Shown here: in pieces, positions 43,493-54,805 of the stretch
How positions within the stretch are numbered: position 1 is the first letter of the stretch
How the letters are laid out: every line of letters begins with the position of its first letter
Source of the DNA: Flectonema sp. DT1601
Taxonomy: Eukaryota > Euglenozoa > Diplonemea > Diplonemida > Diplonemidae
DNA length: 64,000 bases
Direction of reading: 5' to 3'
Assembly: GCA_964019425.1 (NCBI GenBank)
Contig: OZ025836.1
Location: forward strand, 62,001-126,000
Translations under genes and position numbers: made by a program
The notes under the pieces: generated by a model
Seen by the model: only the letters and a program-made list of their open reading frames with translations
Told to the model about the DNA's origin: nothing
Databases searched by the model: none

Positions 43493-44390
43493 TTATTACT
43501 CAACGAAAACAGTAAATAATGATTGACAACGGGTAGGGAAAGGTTTTATAAAAAACGGAGAAAAAAAAACAAAAAAAAACAAAAAATCAGAATTGGCAAC
43601 CAGGTGCGTATTTTTACATTTAAAGATAGATCTGGTATCTGGATCTGAAATGCTAGTCCGAGTATATCTCTCTTTCATTTTGCATTATTATGTATTAAAA
43701 AAAATTTCGCGTGAAAACACCTTTCAGCTGTGTTTCACCACCACGGGAGGTAGGTACCTATTGTTGAAAATCACACTCAAAGACGGACTGATGCTGTCCA
43801 TCCGATGTTTTCAACGGGTGATTAAAAACAACTCAAATAGCAAAAGAAGCATTTCTTTAGACACGAAAAAATAAATAAATAAATGAATAAATAAATATAT
43901 AATAATTACAAATTGGATGAAAAAAGAAAAATTCAGACACAGCAGTCAAACAGACAGATCTTCTCAAGCAAAACAAATAAATAAAAAAAAATAATATAAA
44001 AAAAAACAAGAAACGCACAAGGCCTAATAAAACGGTGATTAAGAAAAGCTGACACGAAACACATGAATGATAATTCCTTCAACATAGCATGACGCCAGGT
44101 GTTCTCATGTTCTGCGTAATACACTTTTGATACATGTGCACCGGTTAATCTCGTTACCTGAATTGAGGAACTATTCATCGTGTCGTACAACTTTTTCATA
44201 TATGGAGTTTTTCCAACTAAGGGTTACTGTATTTGGCTGCATAGCAGAAGAGGATGATTGCTGCATTGCATGAGAGGATATATAAAGTTGAAAAAGAAAA
44301 AAGAAGAGAAAAAAAAAAAAGAAGAAAAAAAAACGGGAATATGGTTTCCATAACTGCACTACAATAAAACGTTTTTTTTTTGTTGAAGCA

Positions 44391-44448
44391 AATGACTACC
44401 AGGGTCCATTAGCCGCGAACGGACGTTGGTCAATATATTGAAGTCATT
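44391..44448. ncRNA. Nested three-segment hairpin
   Basis: AATGAC (44391-44396) pairs with GTCATT (44443-44448), ACCA (44398-44401) with TGGT (44427-44430), and GTCC (44404-44407) with GGAC (44421-44424), all nested. It lies in the desert just after a T run. Each helix is short, so confidence is low. Confidence 0.25.
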
Positions 44449-45650
44449 GTTCGTTTTTAAGTGGATAAGCCACTAATTAATTATGTCGTAAAAAGAATAT
44501 CGAACAAATAAGAGGATCTGTGCTAGTAGCATGCTGCTTTTTAATAATATCAAAAAAAAAAAAAAAAAAAAAAAAAAAACAGTAGTCATACTGCTACAGT
44601 AACACGTTAATCGCGACACGGTTACTAAAGAAAATCATCAGGACCGTTTCTATGTATAAAAAAAAAAACCTGAAGAAGAGAAAAAAAAAACAGAAAATAA
44701 AAAAAAAAAAATAAAGATCAGCATTAAGCAGGAATACGCTTTTTTTTGGGATCAATCCAGCTGTTGGATTCTCATACCCCGAGACGGTTACCACTCAAAA
44801 AGAATGTATAATTGAGACAAAAAGAAAATAAACTGAAAAATTAATATATCCCAACAATGTGAACATAGTAAGTTATTTCATTCCATAAACGATCCGTTTT
44901 GGACCTAATCACTACTGCACTCATTAATTCATCTGGTCTTTATCGAAGAGATGATACAAAGATATGAGCGACCATCAGCAATGCTCAACTTATCCTTTTG
45001 AAGCAACTGACGGGCGTGATTAAAAGTAATTTTAAAGCGAAAAGAGTTAAGCATTTTTTTTTTTTTTTTCTTTGCCGATTGGAATATAAAAAATAAGTTC
45101 GGTAAGGAGCCTTCATCATTCTTATTTATTTTATGGAACAGAAGACTCCTTGACACAACACACAAAGCACATACACTTATTAGACGAGTAAAAAAAAAAA
45201 AAAAAAACTTTTCTTTTTTATTTTACTTCGAGCAACATCCAGCGATGCAAAGAACGTAAAATAAAAACAACTTTTCAGAAAAAAATAAAATCATGATGTG
45301 ATCTCACCAGTCTAGATGAAGATACAAAGATACAAAATAAAATATCACAAATAAATCACACGGATTAATTTGCCTAGCAGATAAGTGGTAATCAGGTATC
45401 AGTTTCGAAATCTGCTAAAGTTTGAAAGATACTTTAATTTCTTTTATAGGAATTTATTTTTGATACAAATAATAAAAGTTCGGGATACCTTCAGCAAACC
45501 ACACACATAAACGAAACAACTGCTGCAACGACAAATGAAGAAAGCGAAACAAAACAAGAAAGTGAGTTGTTTTCTTTTCTTTTTTTTTTTCTCGCAAAAG
45601 CCGATACCAAACGAGAGTGATATAACTTTTGTGTAGAACAGGAGCTCTTT

Positions 45651-45865
45651 TTTTCTTTTCTTTTCTTTTCTTTTCTTTTCTTTTCTTTTCTTTTCTTTTC
45701 TTTTCTTTTCTTTTCTTTTCTTTTCTTTTCTTTTCTTTTCTTTTCTTTTCTTTTCTTTTCTTTTCTTTTCTTTTCTTTTCTTTTCTTTTCTTTTCTTTTC
45801 TTTTCTTTTCTTTTCTTTTCTTTTCTTTTCTTTTCTCTTCTTTTCTTTTCTTTTCTTTTCTTTTC
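45651..45865. repeat. TTTTC pentanucleotide microsatellite
   Basis: About 43 tandem copies of TTTTC span 215 bp with one or two interruptions near 45.83 and 45.86 kb. On the minus strand it reads as Lys/Arg/Glu repeats, giving the longest but meaningless open frame in the desert. Confidence 0.95.
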
Positions 45866-46161
45866 CTTAATTTTCTTTTCTTTTTTTTTTCGTGTTGTGA
45901 AAAACAAAATAATAATAAAAAACAAGTGGGGGAAAAAAAAAAATTGAAACCGCAATTCTTGAAAGGGAAGAGGAAAAAAAAAAAAATTTATGAAGGGATT
46001 GTTTTGATTTGTATTACAATACTATTTTAGGTTTGGAGAGTAATCAATATACACTCCAACCTCTGTGAGGGGGAGAACGTTAAAAAAAAAATTTTAAAAA
46101 AAAAAAAAATAGCTCCCTACGAAGCATTGTGTGTTAAGGTTAAAAAGAAATTGAGGTAATA

Positions 46162-46195
<34 letters not shown>

Positions 46196-46728
46196 TCAAC
46201 TTATAAAAAGAAACTAAGAATGTGTAAGTAAGTACATCAAAAACGATTGATGTAGAAAATGAGCGGCTGGAAGTTCCGCCATACACAAGATGAGAAGAAT
46301 CAATCTAGGTATTTTTTTTTTTTTTTTTTTTTTCCCTTCTCGCGATACTGTATACATAGTGGTATACGATTGTTTTGCTTAAAATATTTTACCAAATCTG
46401 CTAACTACAGATAACAAAAACAAAGCATTCTAGTGGACACGAAACAAGACAGATATCTATTATACCAAAAAAAACTGAACTACTTAACTGACAGGTAGTG
46501 GTGAGTTATCACGTTCAAACGAACAGTTAAATCGCAACACAGCGACACCAGGGAATTCGCTTTTTTTATTGTGTTGTCCAGTTTAGGATAATTAATTTTC
46601 CATTTGTGTTCGCCAGTTCCTTGAAACATGCCTATCTTGAGCGAGTGACTGAGAAAGACGAGTTACAACAGGTAGTTTTCTTATAAAAGTCTTCTCTATT
46701 TCCCACCAAAAAAAAAAACGCCGAATCT

Positions 46729-46761
<33 letters not shown>

Positions 46762-47463
46762 AAGAACTAAAACGAAACCCGCTTCGAATCAATGTTATCG
46801 TTTATATAACTCTTTCCAATTTTTATTATTTTTTTTTTTTTTACTTTGTGAAAAATAGTTGTTTGCTTTTTTTGGGGAAAAACAAAGATTCTTTCAGACA
46901 TTATTTTTTCCCCCCCCTTTTTTTTTTTAAAGTGTTCTCTAATACAATAGAAGTAATTAAGATTGTAGAACAGGAAAGAAAACAAAAAAAAAACATCCAA
47001 ATAACACTTCTATGGATGATGAAGGACTAGTGAGCATTATGTTTCTACACACAGAGCTCAATAGAATGGTGATACGCCACACCAATTAGTTAATAGGTGG
47101 TAGAATACAATTAGTAAAGTTTGGTAAAAAAGAATTAAAGCAGAATTGGTGATGACAAATGCACGAGACGAGACGTCCTTTGCTAACCATTTAACCTTAT
47201 AACTGCTTTGGGTGGCTCACAGCGACAGAGTACTCAATTTGTTAGGGGTAGTAGTTTTACACAGGCGATCACTGCAAACATAATTTTATTTAAGAAAAGT
47301 TAAGCTACGAGACAAATCCTAAAAATAAATAAAAAAAGGTTTGAACCAAATTATCACGGTATTTGAAAACTTACGAGACCCTTAGCTGCTTTTTTTGAGA
47401 AACAAATAAACAGTTTTCGACATTAAAGGGAAATCAAAAGAGAGAGAACGAAAAATAATCTAT

Positions 47464-47662
47464 TATTAATTCTCGTGAGGATCGAAGAGAACTTTTTCCT
47501 CACAAGAATAATTCTTGATGATTGAGGTAAATGTTTTTCCTTACTAGGGATTTCCGTCACCAAAAAACCCTTGTCGCAATCTTGTAAGGAAGAATTCACG
47601 AGTTTTTTTTTTTTTTTTTCTCTACCAGCGCCCAAAGAAGAATTCTCACAAGAATTATTCTT
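47464..47662. repeat. Cluster of related inverted and direct repeats
   Basis: CTCACAAGAATAATTCTT (47499-47516) recurs with one change at 47645-47662. The first copy can also fold back on GTGAGGA near 47475, because GTGAGGA and TCCTCAC pair over 7 bp, extended by TTCT/AGAA past one mismatch. A third, partial copy (AGAATTCACGAG) lies near 47591. The origin is unknown. Confidence 0.5.
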
Positions 47663-48652
47663 TATTTTGTAATTAGAAATTGCTTGTCTCTTTCTCTCTT
47701 TTTTTTTTTTTTTCCTCCTTTTTTTCGAATAACTGACTTACCAAGAGAACTTTAAATGAAAAGCTCCCCTTAAGTAGAGTAGTGAAAGATAAAACATCAG
47801 TACACAAGTTAGTTGCTTCGGTATTGAAAAACTACACCAAAAATCGTCTATAGGTACCAATCGGTTTCTTTTTTTTGCGTCATTTTTGAGAGCAAAAAAA
47901 ATCAAGAATGCCGCTCCAAAATAAGAAAAATAGGAGTGAAAAATAAATATGTAAAAATCGAAGAATGGATACCGTGAAAGTAAAAAGAACAAGCACGCCG
48001 AGCAATAACACGCTACGACGAGTGGTTTCATTCTGGAGATGAGAAAAGTTTATAAGTGGTATGTAAGAAAGCGATATCCAGCTTATACCGAATGTTATCG
48101 CGTTAGTTCGTGTTTTTTTTTTTTTTTTTTTTTTAATTGCACGAAAAGTCTTATCCGATCAAACCATGACAGTTGGAAAGGATTACATGCAAAAAAAGTT
48201 TTTTTTGTTGAAAAACAAAACCACTCTTACCGCTGTGATAAAAAGCATGGTGAGAACAAACGTAAATGACTGTAATAACTAAAAGCATTTTCCACCAAGT
48301 GGGGGGCTCTCATAATCACAGCAGATGGACACACGTTTTTTTGTTTATTTATTTTTGACGAGAACTGCCTTCGTTAAGTGATAAGAAGACCGTGAAGGAA
48401 TAATGTTTTGAGCATATTTCATGTAAGAAAAAAAAGAGAGAAAAAAAGCTCCTTTCGGTCAATCGCACTCAAAAATCCGCAAGCACCTGCGCAACTCTTT
48501 TTTTAAACAGGAAACGGACTAAAGTGTTTTTTTTTTTTTTTTTTTTGCCAACATCAATAATTATTTTACTACTTAAGGACAAGTAAAAAAAGGTTTTCAA
48601 GGGGCGATGCCCTTTTCAAGAACTTGGCGTGAAAGCATCATACCTTTACTGA

Positions 48653-48685
48653 AAAGGCAACTGTCAGCTACTGGCAGTTGCCTTT
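48653..48685. ncRNA. Long near-perfect 15-bp hairpin
   Basis: AAAGGCAACTG (48653-48663) pairs perfectly with CAGTTGCCTTT (48675-48685). One G-U pair and CAG/CTG then extend the stem to 15 bp with a 3-nt CTA loop. A smaller AAGGG/CCCTT hairpin lies about 50 nt upstream. This is the strongest simple hairpin I see in the desert. No flanking target-site duplication was noticed. Confidence 0.4.
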
Positions 48686-51600
48686 CGCATTGCCGCAAGT
48701 AATGATTGATAACTTCCTTTTACTAAGAAAGGGAAATAAATCTTGTACTGGAAATGATTACAAAAAAGAAAAACAAAAAAAAAAGCAGCGGATTTTGTGC
48801 TGCTGCTCTTTTTTCGCTATCGAACATGCACATCCGTGTGGAGTGAAAGTGCACGAAAGGAATGAGTCGAAAAGAAGGAAAAAAGGAAGAAGAAGAAGAA
48901 AAAAAACGATAATGCAAGTGAAAGAACTATAATCTATTTCTACGACCGATTTCAATGCATCGCATTGAAAAATGGTTTCATAATTCTCTACAAAAAAAAA
49001 CAGATGCTGTAAATTGTTTCATTTCCTATGAAAAAATAGAAAAAAAAAAGAAGAAGAAAAAAAAAAAAAAGGTACGATTGCAAACAGTCAGTAGTTAGCC
49101 TGGCTATCCTTTTCAATGCTAAGAAAGAGATTAATTTTGCAATTACATTTTTTTTTTTTTTTTTTTTTTTTTTTTCCTTAAAAAAAAGAAGAACTCCTTG
49201 GCTTGCAACAAGCAAAGTCTCTTGTATAAGGACTCTCGTCAACGAGATATTTATAGAATTGACACCCGACGAGATTAAAAAAAATTTCGACAAAGAGGCT
49301 CACATAAATATTCGCTGAGTATTTTTTTCTTTTTTTTTTTTTTTGTCTCGCAATTTTAAAAAAATTGTTTAATTTTGATTTTGATTTTTTTTTTTTTTTT
49401 TTTTTTTTTGATCAGTTTAGTCTCAGTGACTCAATCTCTTTTCACCGAAAAAAAAAAAAGAGCAAATAAAATAACTATTGCGCTTCACAACGAAGACAAT
49501 AATCAACAGTTACCTTAACAGACCCCAGTAGCAACAACAACCTATTTAGTTAGTATTTAGCTATAATATAGAGGGAATTTATCACAAATCGATCAATAAA
49601 TCGTAAGGACATTAAACAAAAATAATAATGGGTAGTTTTTTGAATTTACTTAGTAAGCGAGTTCAACGAGCCTAGATGCTCCAAGGAGAAATAGCTCCTC
49701 TAATCTAATACTGCGGCAGAACTACTACTACTGATCATATAAAAAAAAAAAATTTAAAAAAAAATGAATCGCAAAAAAGCAGCCATTGCTGCTTGTGTGT
49801 GATGTAGAAAAATTAATTTTCAGTAAATTTAAAAAAAAAAAAAAAAAAAAAACTTGAAAATTTCTTCCGCATCAATAAAACAACAAAACACATCTAACAG
49901 CTATCAACGATGTTGTTCTGAAGAAAGGTTGTTCATGTAGCTGACAAACCAGATACGGGAATACACAAGAGTACAACTGTCTAACGCAAATTGTTCTAAG
50001 AATCGTGAAAATCGTAGCTAACTACCTCTACTATTTAAAAAGAGTAAAAGCAACAGCTAACAAAGATACATACAGCAGCAACACATGTATGCCGGTATGA
50101 TATTGTGTGGTGACGGGTGTTCAGTTGAATAGGATCTCGTGAGCAGAAAAAAAAAAAAAACACATCCAGAAACTATAAGAAAATACTTTCAAATAGTAAA
50201 CAGGGTACTAACACTTTACGTGAGAAATAGAAAGAAAAGAAAAAAAAAAAATGGGAAAATAGGATTTCAGAGAAGGAAGTATGTGGTTATCTTACTGTTA
50301 TTTCAGTTTTTTTTTTTTTTCTAAAATAAAAGAATGGTGGAAAAATGGGAAAAACCCCTTACTGCGCCGTAAGCATCTTATCTACCAAGAAGCAGGTGTT
50401 ACTAAACGAGGCGTAATGGTTTATGGGAACGGAAAAGAAGAACGGGAGAAAAAAAACAAGAACAAGATTGCGGATCAATTTTTTTTTTTTTCTTTTATTC
50501 TTTCAAAACGTCGTTTGACAGCTTCCAAGCAAGAGAGCGTAAAAGGAGAGAACTGGTGGGAAAAAAGCAAAGAAAAGAAGACGGGCCAAGTTGAGGACAA
50601 CCATCCTATCACCCAGACCTCCTCCGTAATTAAAAAGATGACTGGTTTCATGTAGGAATCAGTGATCATCTTTTTATTAAAAAAAATTATTTCTCTCGAG
50701 CCAAAACTCTCTAAATACCAATCCGTCGGAGGGTGGGAAGGAAGGAAAAGGCCCCACACTGTCGTCTTGTCCTGGAAACTACAATATCTTAAGAAAACTT
50801 CATAATCAAATTCGAGGGGGGGGGAAAAAAAAATTCTAGCGTGAAATTGAGGGGAGAATGTGGTGTGGGAGAAGGTGGGAGGGAAGTGAACCGTGTACCG
50901 TGACTATATCCTAAGCATTCTAAGTGTGAGCTTTCTTTTGTTTTTTTTTTCGTTTTTTTGTTTCTCTTATTCTTTTTTTTTTTTTTACCTTTTTTTTTTT
51001 TTTTTTTTTTCTGCAGGGGGCCTTCATCAGAAAAGAGGGAAAAGAAAAAAAATCGGTTACTGAGATCACAACAGAGAAAAGATTTAAAAAAAATAGAGAA
51101 AGATAGATTTAAAAAAAGAGAAAATGCTAACAAAGCAACCGACTAATAGAAGAAGAAAAAAAAACAAGGACAGAAATCCCAATCTCGCAAAATGAAAATG
51201 AAGGGGAAATCTGCAAAGGTAAATTTCAAAGAGGGGAACAGATAAACTTCTTTAGAAATCAAAAGGTTGTTGGAATTGGGTTTAAAGATAGACCCAACAG
51301 GTAAGTAACATTATTTGCTATTCGAAGCATTAAAGTTACAGGCCGACGAGTGCGTCTCTGGCGAGATTTCTTTTTTTTTTTTTTTTTTTTTTTTTTTTCC
51401 AAATGACACAAAAAACAGATGCCACCAAAGTAGCAAAAAATACAAGAATGGAAGAAAAAAAAAAAAAGCGGGGAAAAAAAAATGGGAATCACTGCACTCA
51501 ACATTGTCAGAATAACACAACAACTTATTTCTCAAAAAGAATGGAGTTTCTCATTCTTTTTGCATTTTTTTTTCCTCCCTTCTTTTTTTCTCTTTTTTTC

Positions 51601-52262
51601 CCCTCGGTTATTCCAGCACACAAAAAAAAAAAAAAAACATAACAAAACGAGGACCCGACCGTAGCTTGAAGCAGTACAAAAAAAATCACCTGCTCCAGCA
51701 ATCGACGCAACGTCTTGGGAAGATATCCGAGGGGGAAAAAAGAGGAAAAAAAAAACAGCTAAAAATACTCGTTTCCAGGTACTACCAATTAATTCAAGGG
51801 TGTTTGATTTTGCTTTGTGACTAAGTAAGCTTTTTCACAAAAAAAAAAAAAAAAAAAAAGTTTGATTTTTTTTTTTTGTTTCCTCGATTTTTGAGGAGAA
51901 AAAGAAACCTCGCATGCCCCGTAAAAAGATAGGTACATGCCCCTTAGAAAGAATGAAGGGAAAAATCGAGGGGGAAAAAAAAAAAAAACAGGCATGAGCA
52001 CAGTACTGCTTCAAACCCAACCCATTGAACAGCAATATTTTTTGTTTTTGTTTTCGGAGGTTAGTACAATTAATATATTATTATGGAAAATTCTTGCTTA
52101 CAAAAAACATTTTTTTAAAGAGCAGCAAAAAAAATAAAATTCCGTTAAAAGAAGAAAGAAAAGAACAAAGCTGGAGGGCTTTTTTTTTTTTTCCTCTTTT
52201 TTTTTTTTTTTTTTTTTTCTTCTTCGTGTTCTATTTCTTTCATTCATTTAATTTTATTATAA

Positions 52263-52293
<31 letters not shown>

Positions 52294-52362
52294 GCAAATT
52301 ACAAAAGTATCGATAACTACGTACAGATATCAAAAAAACAAGAAACCGTCTCAGAATCAAAT

Positions 52363-52845
52363 CTATAATCTCATTCCAGACCTAAGCTTCTTTATGTAAG
52401 CAAGAGTAGAGAAAGCAGGCATGTTGACAGTTGAACGAGGAGATCTTGGTGAGAGCGACTGAGGTGAAAGTGATATTTCATCGTCCTCTGTTGTAGTCTC
52501 GTCGAAGTCATCATCATCAATTTCGAAGGTCATTACGTCGCAGAAAACTGGCGGCGGCAATGAAAACTTCTCCTGCATGTCAGTCGCACATGAAAATGAA
52601 ACTTTCTTCGCAGCGACTTCCGGTGATGGTAAACTCAAAGAGCTTCTACTTCTTAGAATGCTTCTCGTTGGCGCAACAGCGATTGGTGAAGCACGCAATT
52701 CCTCTTCTTCTTTGCTGATCATTAGCTTCAACGTAAAGAAAGTTATCATTCTTCTTCTGGCTGATAATTCATCGTTAATAATTGTGTTTCTACACTCAAC
52801 CTCCTTAATCTCTTTCATTGAAAGGCAATAGGCGATGACTCCCAT
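52363..52845 (-). CDS. Small acidic-tailed protein with PP1-docking motif
   Basis: This is a 160-residue protein starting MGVIAYCL. A longer frame to 53019 is poly-Phe/Leu-rich and crosses an acceptor-like TTTCTTTTTTTTTACAG at 52901, so I reject that extension. Residues 61-84 read RSILRSRSSLS followed by KKVSF (80-84). The latter is an RVxF-type docking site for protein phosphatase 1, and upstream basic SILR strings occur in several PP1 regulators. An acidic stretch (DDDDF...TTTEDDE, about 110-123) and repeated SPxSP sites (about 127-138) suggest phospho-regulation. I infer a PP1-binding regulatory protein; no catalytic domain is present. The exact family is not recognised. The start could also be the ATG nine codons further in. 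Confidence 0.6.
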   Translation of the reverse strand: MGVIAYCLSMKEIKEVECRNTIINDELSARRRMITFFTLKLMISKEEEELRASPIAVAPTRSILRSRSSLSLPSPEVAAKKVSFSCATDMQEKFSLPPPVFCDVMTFEIDDDDFDETTTEDDEISLSPQSLSPRSPRSTVNMPAFSTLAYIKKLRSGMRL

Positions 52846-52900
52846 TATTATTATTATTTTTTTTAATAAAAAAAAGTTAAGTTTTCGGGGGAAAACGGTG

Positions 52901-52918
52901 CTGTAAAAAAAAAGAAAT
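52901..52918 (-). promoter_or_regulatory. Putative trans-splice acceptor, PP1-docking gene
   Basis: The minus strand reads TTTCTTTTTTTTTACAG with the AG at 52901-52902, 55 nt before the ATG. It is the longest leader in the set. Confidence 0.5.
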
Positions 52919-53122
52919 TTAGTTGTTTTTTTAACAAAAAGAAAAAAGCAAATAATACAACAACAAAGAGGGTAAAACCTAACAAGAAGTAACAATAACA
53001 AAAATATACACCTGAGCATCGATAGTTAGCATCGAGTTACTTAGAAAAGAAACTGATGTTGTTTTTTGTTTCATATTAAAAGTTGATATAAAAAAATCAC
53101 TTGAAAAAGAGATTTAGCAATT

Positions 53123-53610
53123 TTAGTTTCCACTTTTTTCAGGTATCCGTTTGAGCAACGAATCGATCTTTGACTGGACATCTGGATCAGATACAAGAGC
53201 GGGATTGGGACCTGGACATCCATTTGGCTTTCCATCATCAAATATGAATGTTTTAATACCAATTGGTGGTAGTAATTGATTCCACTCATTTATAGTTTTC
53301 GCATTTCCCTCAAAAAATTCATCTTTTGATTTCAATCTGTTATCACAATCCTTACGAAGAGATAGGAAACTTATTATTTTTTCAGCGCTATTTTCTTGGA
53401 GTTGGTTACGAGCGAGGTTAATGCTTGATAATCCTACTTCGGGTAAAATTTTTAATAAAGGACTGATTGATCGAATGTGATTGCCTTCCAACACGATACT
53501 TGCTAGAGTTTTACACTTGTGAATAACTTTCATGAGTATCACAAACCCAAGATCGTTAATAGAACAGTCTAGTTGTTGTTGTTGTTTTCAATAACATTAT
53601 TTTGAAAACT

Positions 53611-53654
<44 letters not shown>

Positions 53655-54532
53655 CCATACTCCGTAGATTCAACATTGTTAATTGACATCGCGTCTCCAA
53701 AACATTTGACAGTTGTCCAATTGCTTGTGGACCAAGTCCGTTGACTGATTGTTAGTAATTTTATATCAAAATCATAATAATAATAATAAAAAAACATACA
53801 AGACAGATCCAATGATTGTAACTGACTAATTGGAATTATTTCTTTTGTACGAGGGTCATTTAAGAGATTAACTTGCCGGATTGTTGAAGGTGTAATCCCA
53901 GCAGCTGTTTTTAATTGTGGTTTACAAAGGTATCCAACACCATTATCATGAAGACCACACCCTTCCAATATTAAAATTGTTACTTTACTTGAAGACAGTA
54001 GATCAGCTAAATGTTTTACTCCTTCGTCACTGATTGGATTATTTCGTAGAATCAAACAAGTTAGTTTCGATAAAGGTAAATATTTACTAAAATATAAAAT
54101 TCCTTTTTTTCTTATTCCATTACTCCGAACGTTTAACGAGGTCAGTTTCGTATTCTGCATAACTCTCCCCAAATCCCTAAACCCATGATCTCCCAGGTTA
54201 TTACCCCACAAATTAAGACAACTTATTTTCGTCTTGGGCAGCACGTCTGCCAGAGCAGCCATCCCTCTATTTCCTATAAAATTATAAGTTAGATCCAACG
54301 TCATTAAAGAACTTCCCACGAGTCCCTTTGCCAACATAGTCATGTACTTCTCACCTAAGTAGCAACCTTCTAATATAAGTGTTACGGCTCTCATTTGTGG
54401 TAGCATTGAAGACAGGGCTGATATTTTTCCATCGCTTAACGGAACACTTGTAAAGTCCAACACAGCATTCTGTGTTGATTGCTTTAGTTCGTCTACGAAT
54501 TGTGTGTAGTCATATTCGATCACATTACACAT
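53123..54532 (-). CDS. Leucine-rich-repeat protein, three exons
   Basis: Three exons (53800-54532, 53661-53744 and 53123-53568) join in phase 1 to give 420 residues. Intron 1 (53745-53799, 55 nt) starts GTATGT and ends TACTAACAATCAG, with a yeast-like branch point. Intron 2 (53569-53660, 92 nt) starts GTATGG, carries 41 T in a row and ends CTAG. Splicing restores the repeat register: LQSLDLSFNGLGPQAIGQL, then TMLNLRNCSINDLGF and LEGNHI. About ten RNase-inhibitor/RanGAP-like repeats (LxLxxNxIxxxGxxxL) cover residues 25-330. A non-repeat C-terminal tail follows (about 340-420). Such proteins are binding scaffolds; the partner is unknown. Without splicing the frame breaks at the homopolymer, so an unspliced reading would wrongly give two genes. 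Confidence 0.85.
53612..53652. repeat. 41-base A/T homopolymer inside an intron
   Basis: This is an uninterrupted run of 41 A on the plus strand (T on the coding strand), occupying almost half of a 92-nt intron of the LRR gene. It is the longest run I noticed in the window. Confidence 0.9.
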
Positions 54533-54541
54533 TTGATAAAA

Positions 54542-54562
54542 CTTTTTTTAAAAATAGAAATA
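54542..54562 (-). promoter_or_regulatory. Putative trans-splice acceptor, LRR gene
   Basis: The minus strand reads ATATTTCTATTTTTAAAAAAAG with the AG at 54542-54543, 9 nt before the ATG. The final bases are A-rich, so it is weaker than most. Confidence 0.4.
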
Positions 54563-54805
54563 TAAACACAGACAGAGACAGGAATACTTTAATTATTCAA
54601 AAAAAAGAAAGTAGAGCTGATTACATCAATGTAGTAGTATCAGAAAGTGTAACAATACTTTTTTTTGCAGCTTTGGAAAGACCAAAAAGAAAGGATAGGA
54701 AAGAGTTCGGTCTTAGAGAGGGAGATAAGAAGCCCATGTGGATACCGACGGGTGGGCAGTACCAGATAAGCTGATAGAAGACGCAAAGAAATCAAGAAAT
54801 TATTT

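Larger units (their letters stand above)
27968..52362. other. Gene desert, 24.4 kb, dense in A/T homopolymers
   Basis: I find no gene in this stretch. Open frames stay under about 155 codons, and the longest is a pentanucleotide repeat. A and T runs of 10-35 bases recur every 100-200 bp, interleaved with unique AT-rich sequence. GC-richer islands occur at about 32.43-32.51 kb and 33.19-33.32 kb. Stem-loops I could pair by hand are listed separately (33.25, 44.39 and 48.65 kb). A short telomere-like string lies near 38.19 kb. No transposon coding sequence, long terminal repeat, tRNA, rRNA or CRISPR was seen. Genes on both sides are on the minus strand. It could be a centromere-like, transcription-start or RNA-gene region; the sequence alone does not decide. 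Confidence 0.7.

Noticed and set aside
45491-45955. 154-residue open frame on the minus strand
   Set aside because: It is simply the translation of the TTTTC microsatellite.
10500-52362. Transposons, LTR elements, viral remnants or CRISPR arrays in the deserts
   Set aside because: No reverse transcriptase, integrase, transposase or capsid-like frame, no long terminal or inverted repeats and no regularly spaced repeats were seen.
53071-53289. 72-residue frame overlapping the LRR gene 3' end
   Set aside because: It is an out-of-frame shadow of LRR exon 3.
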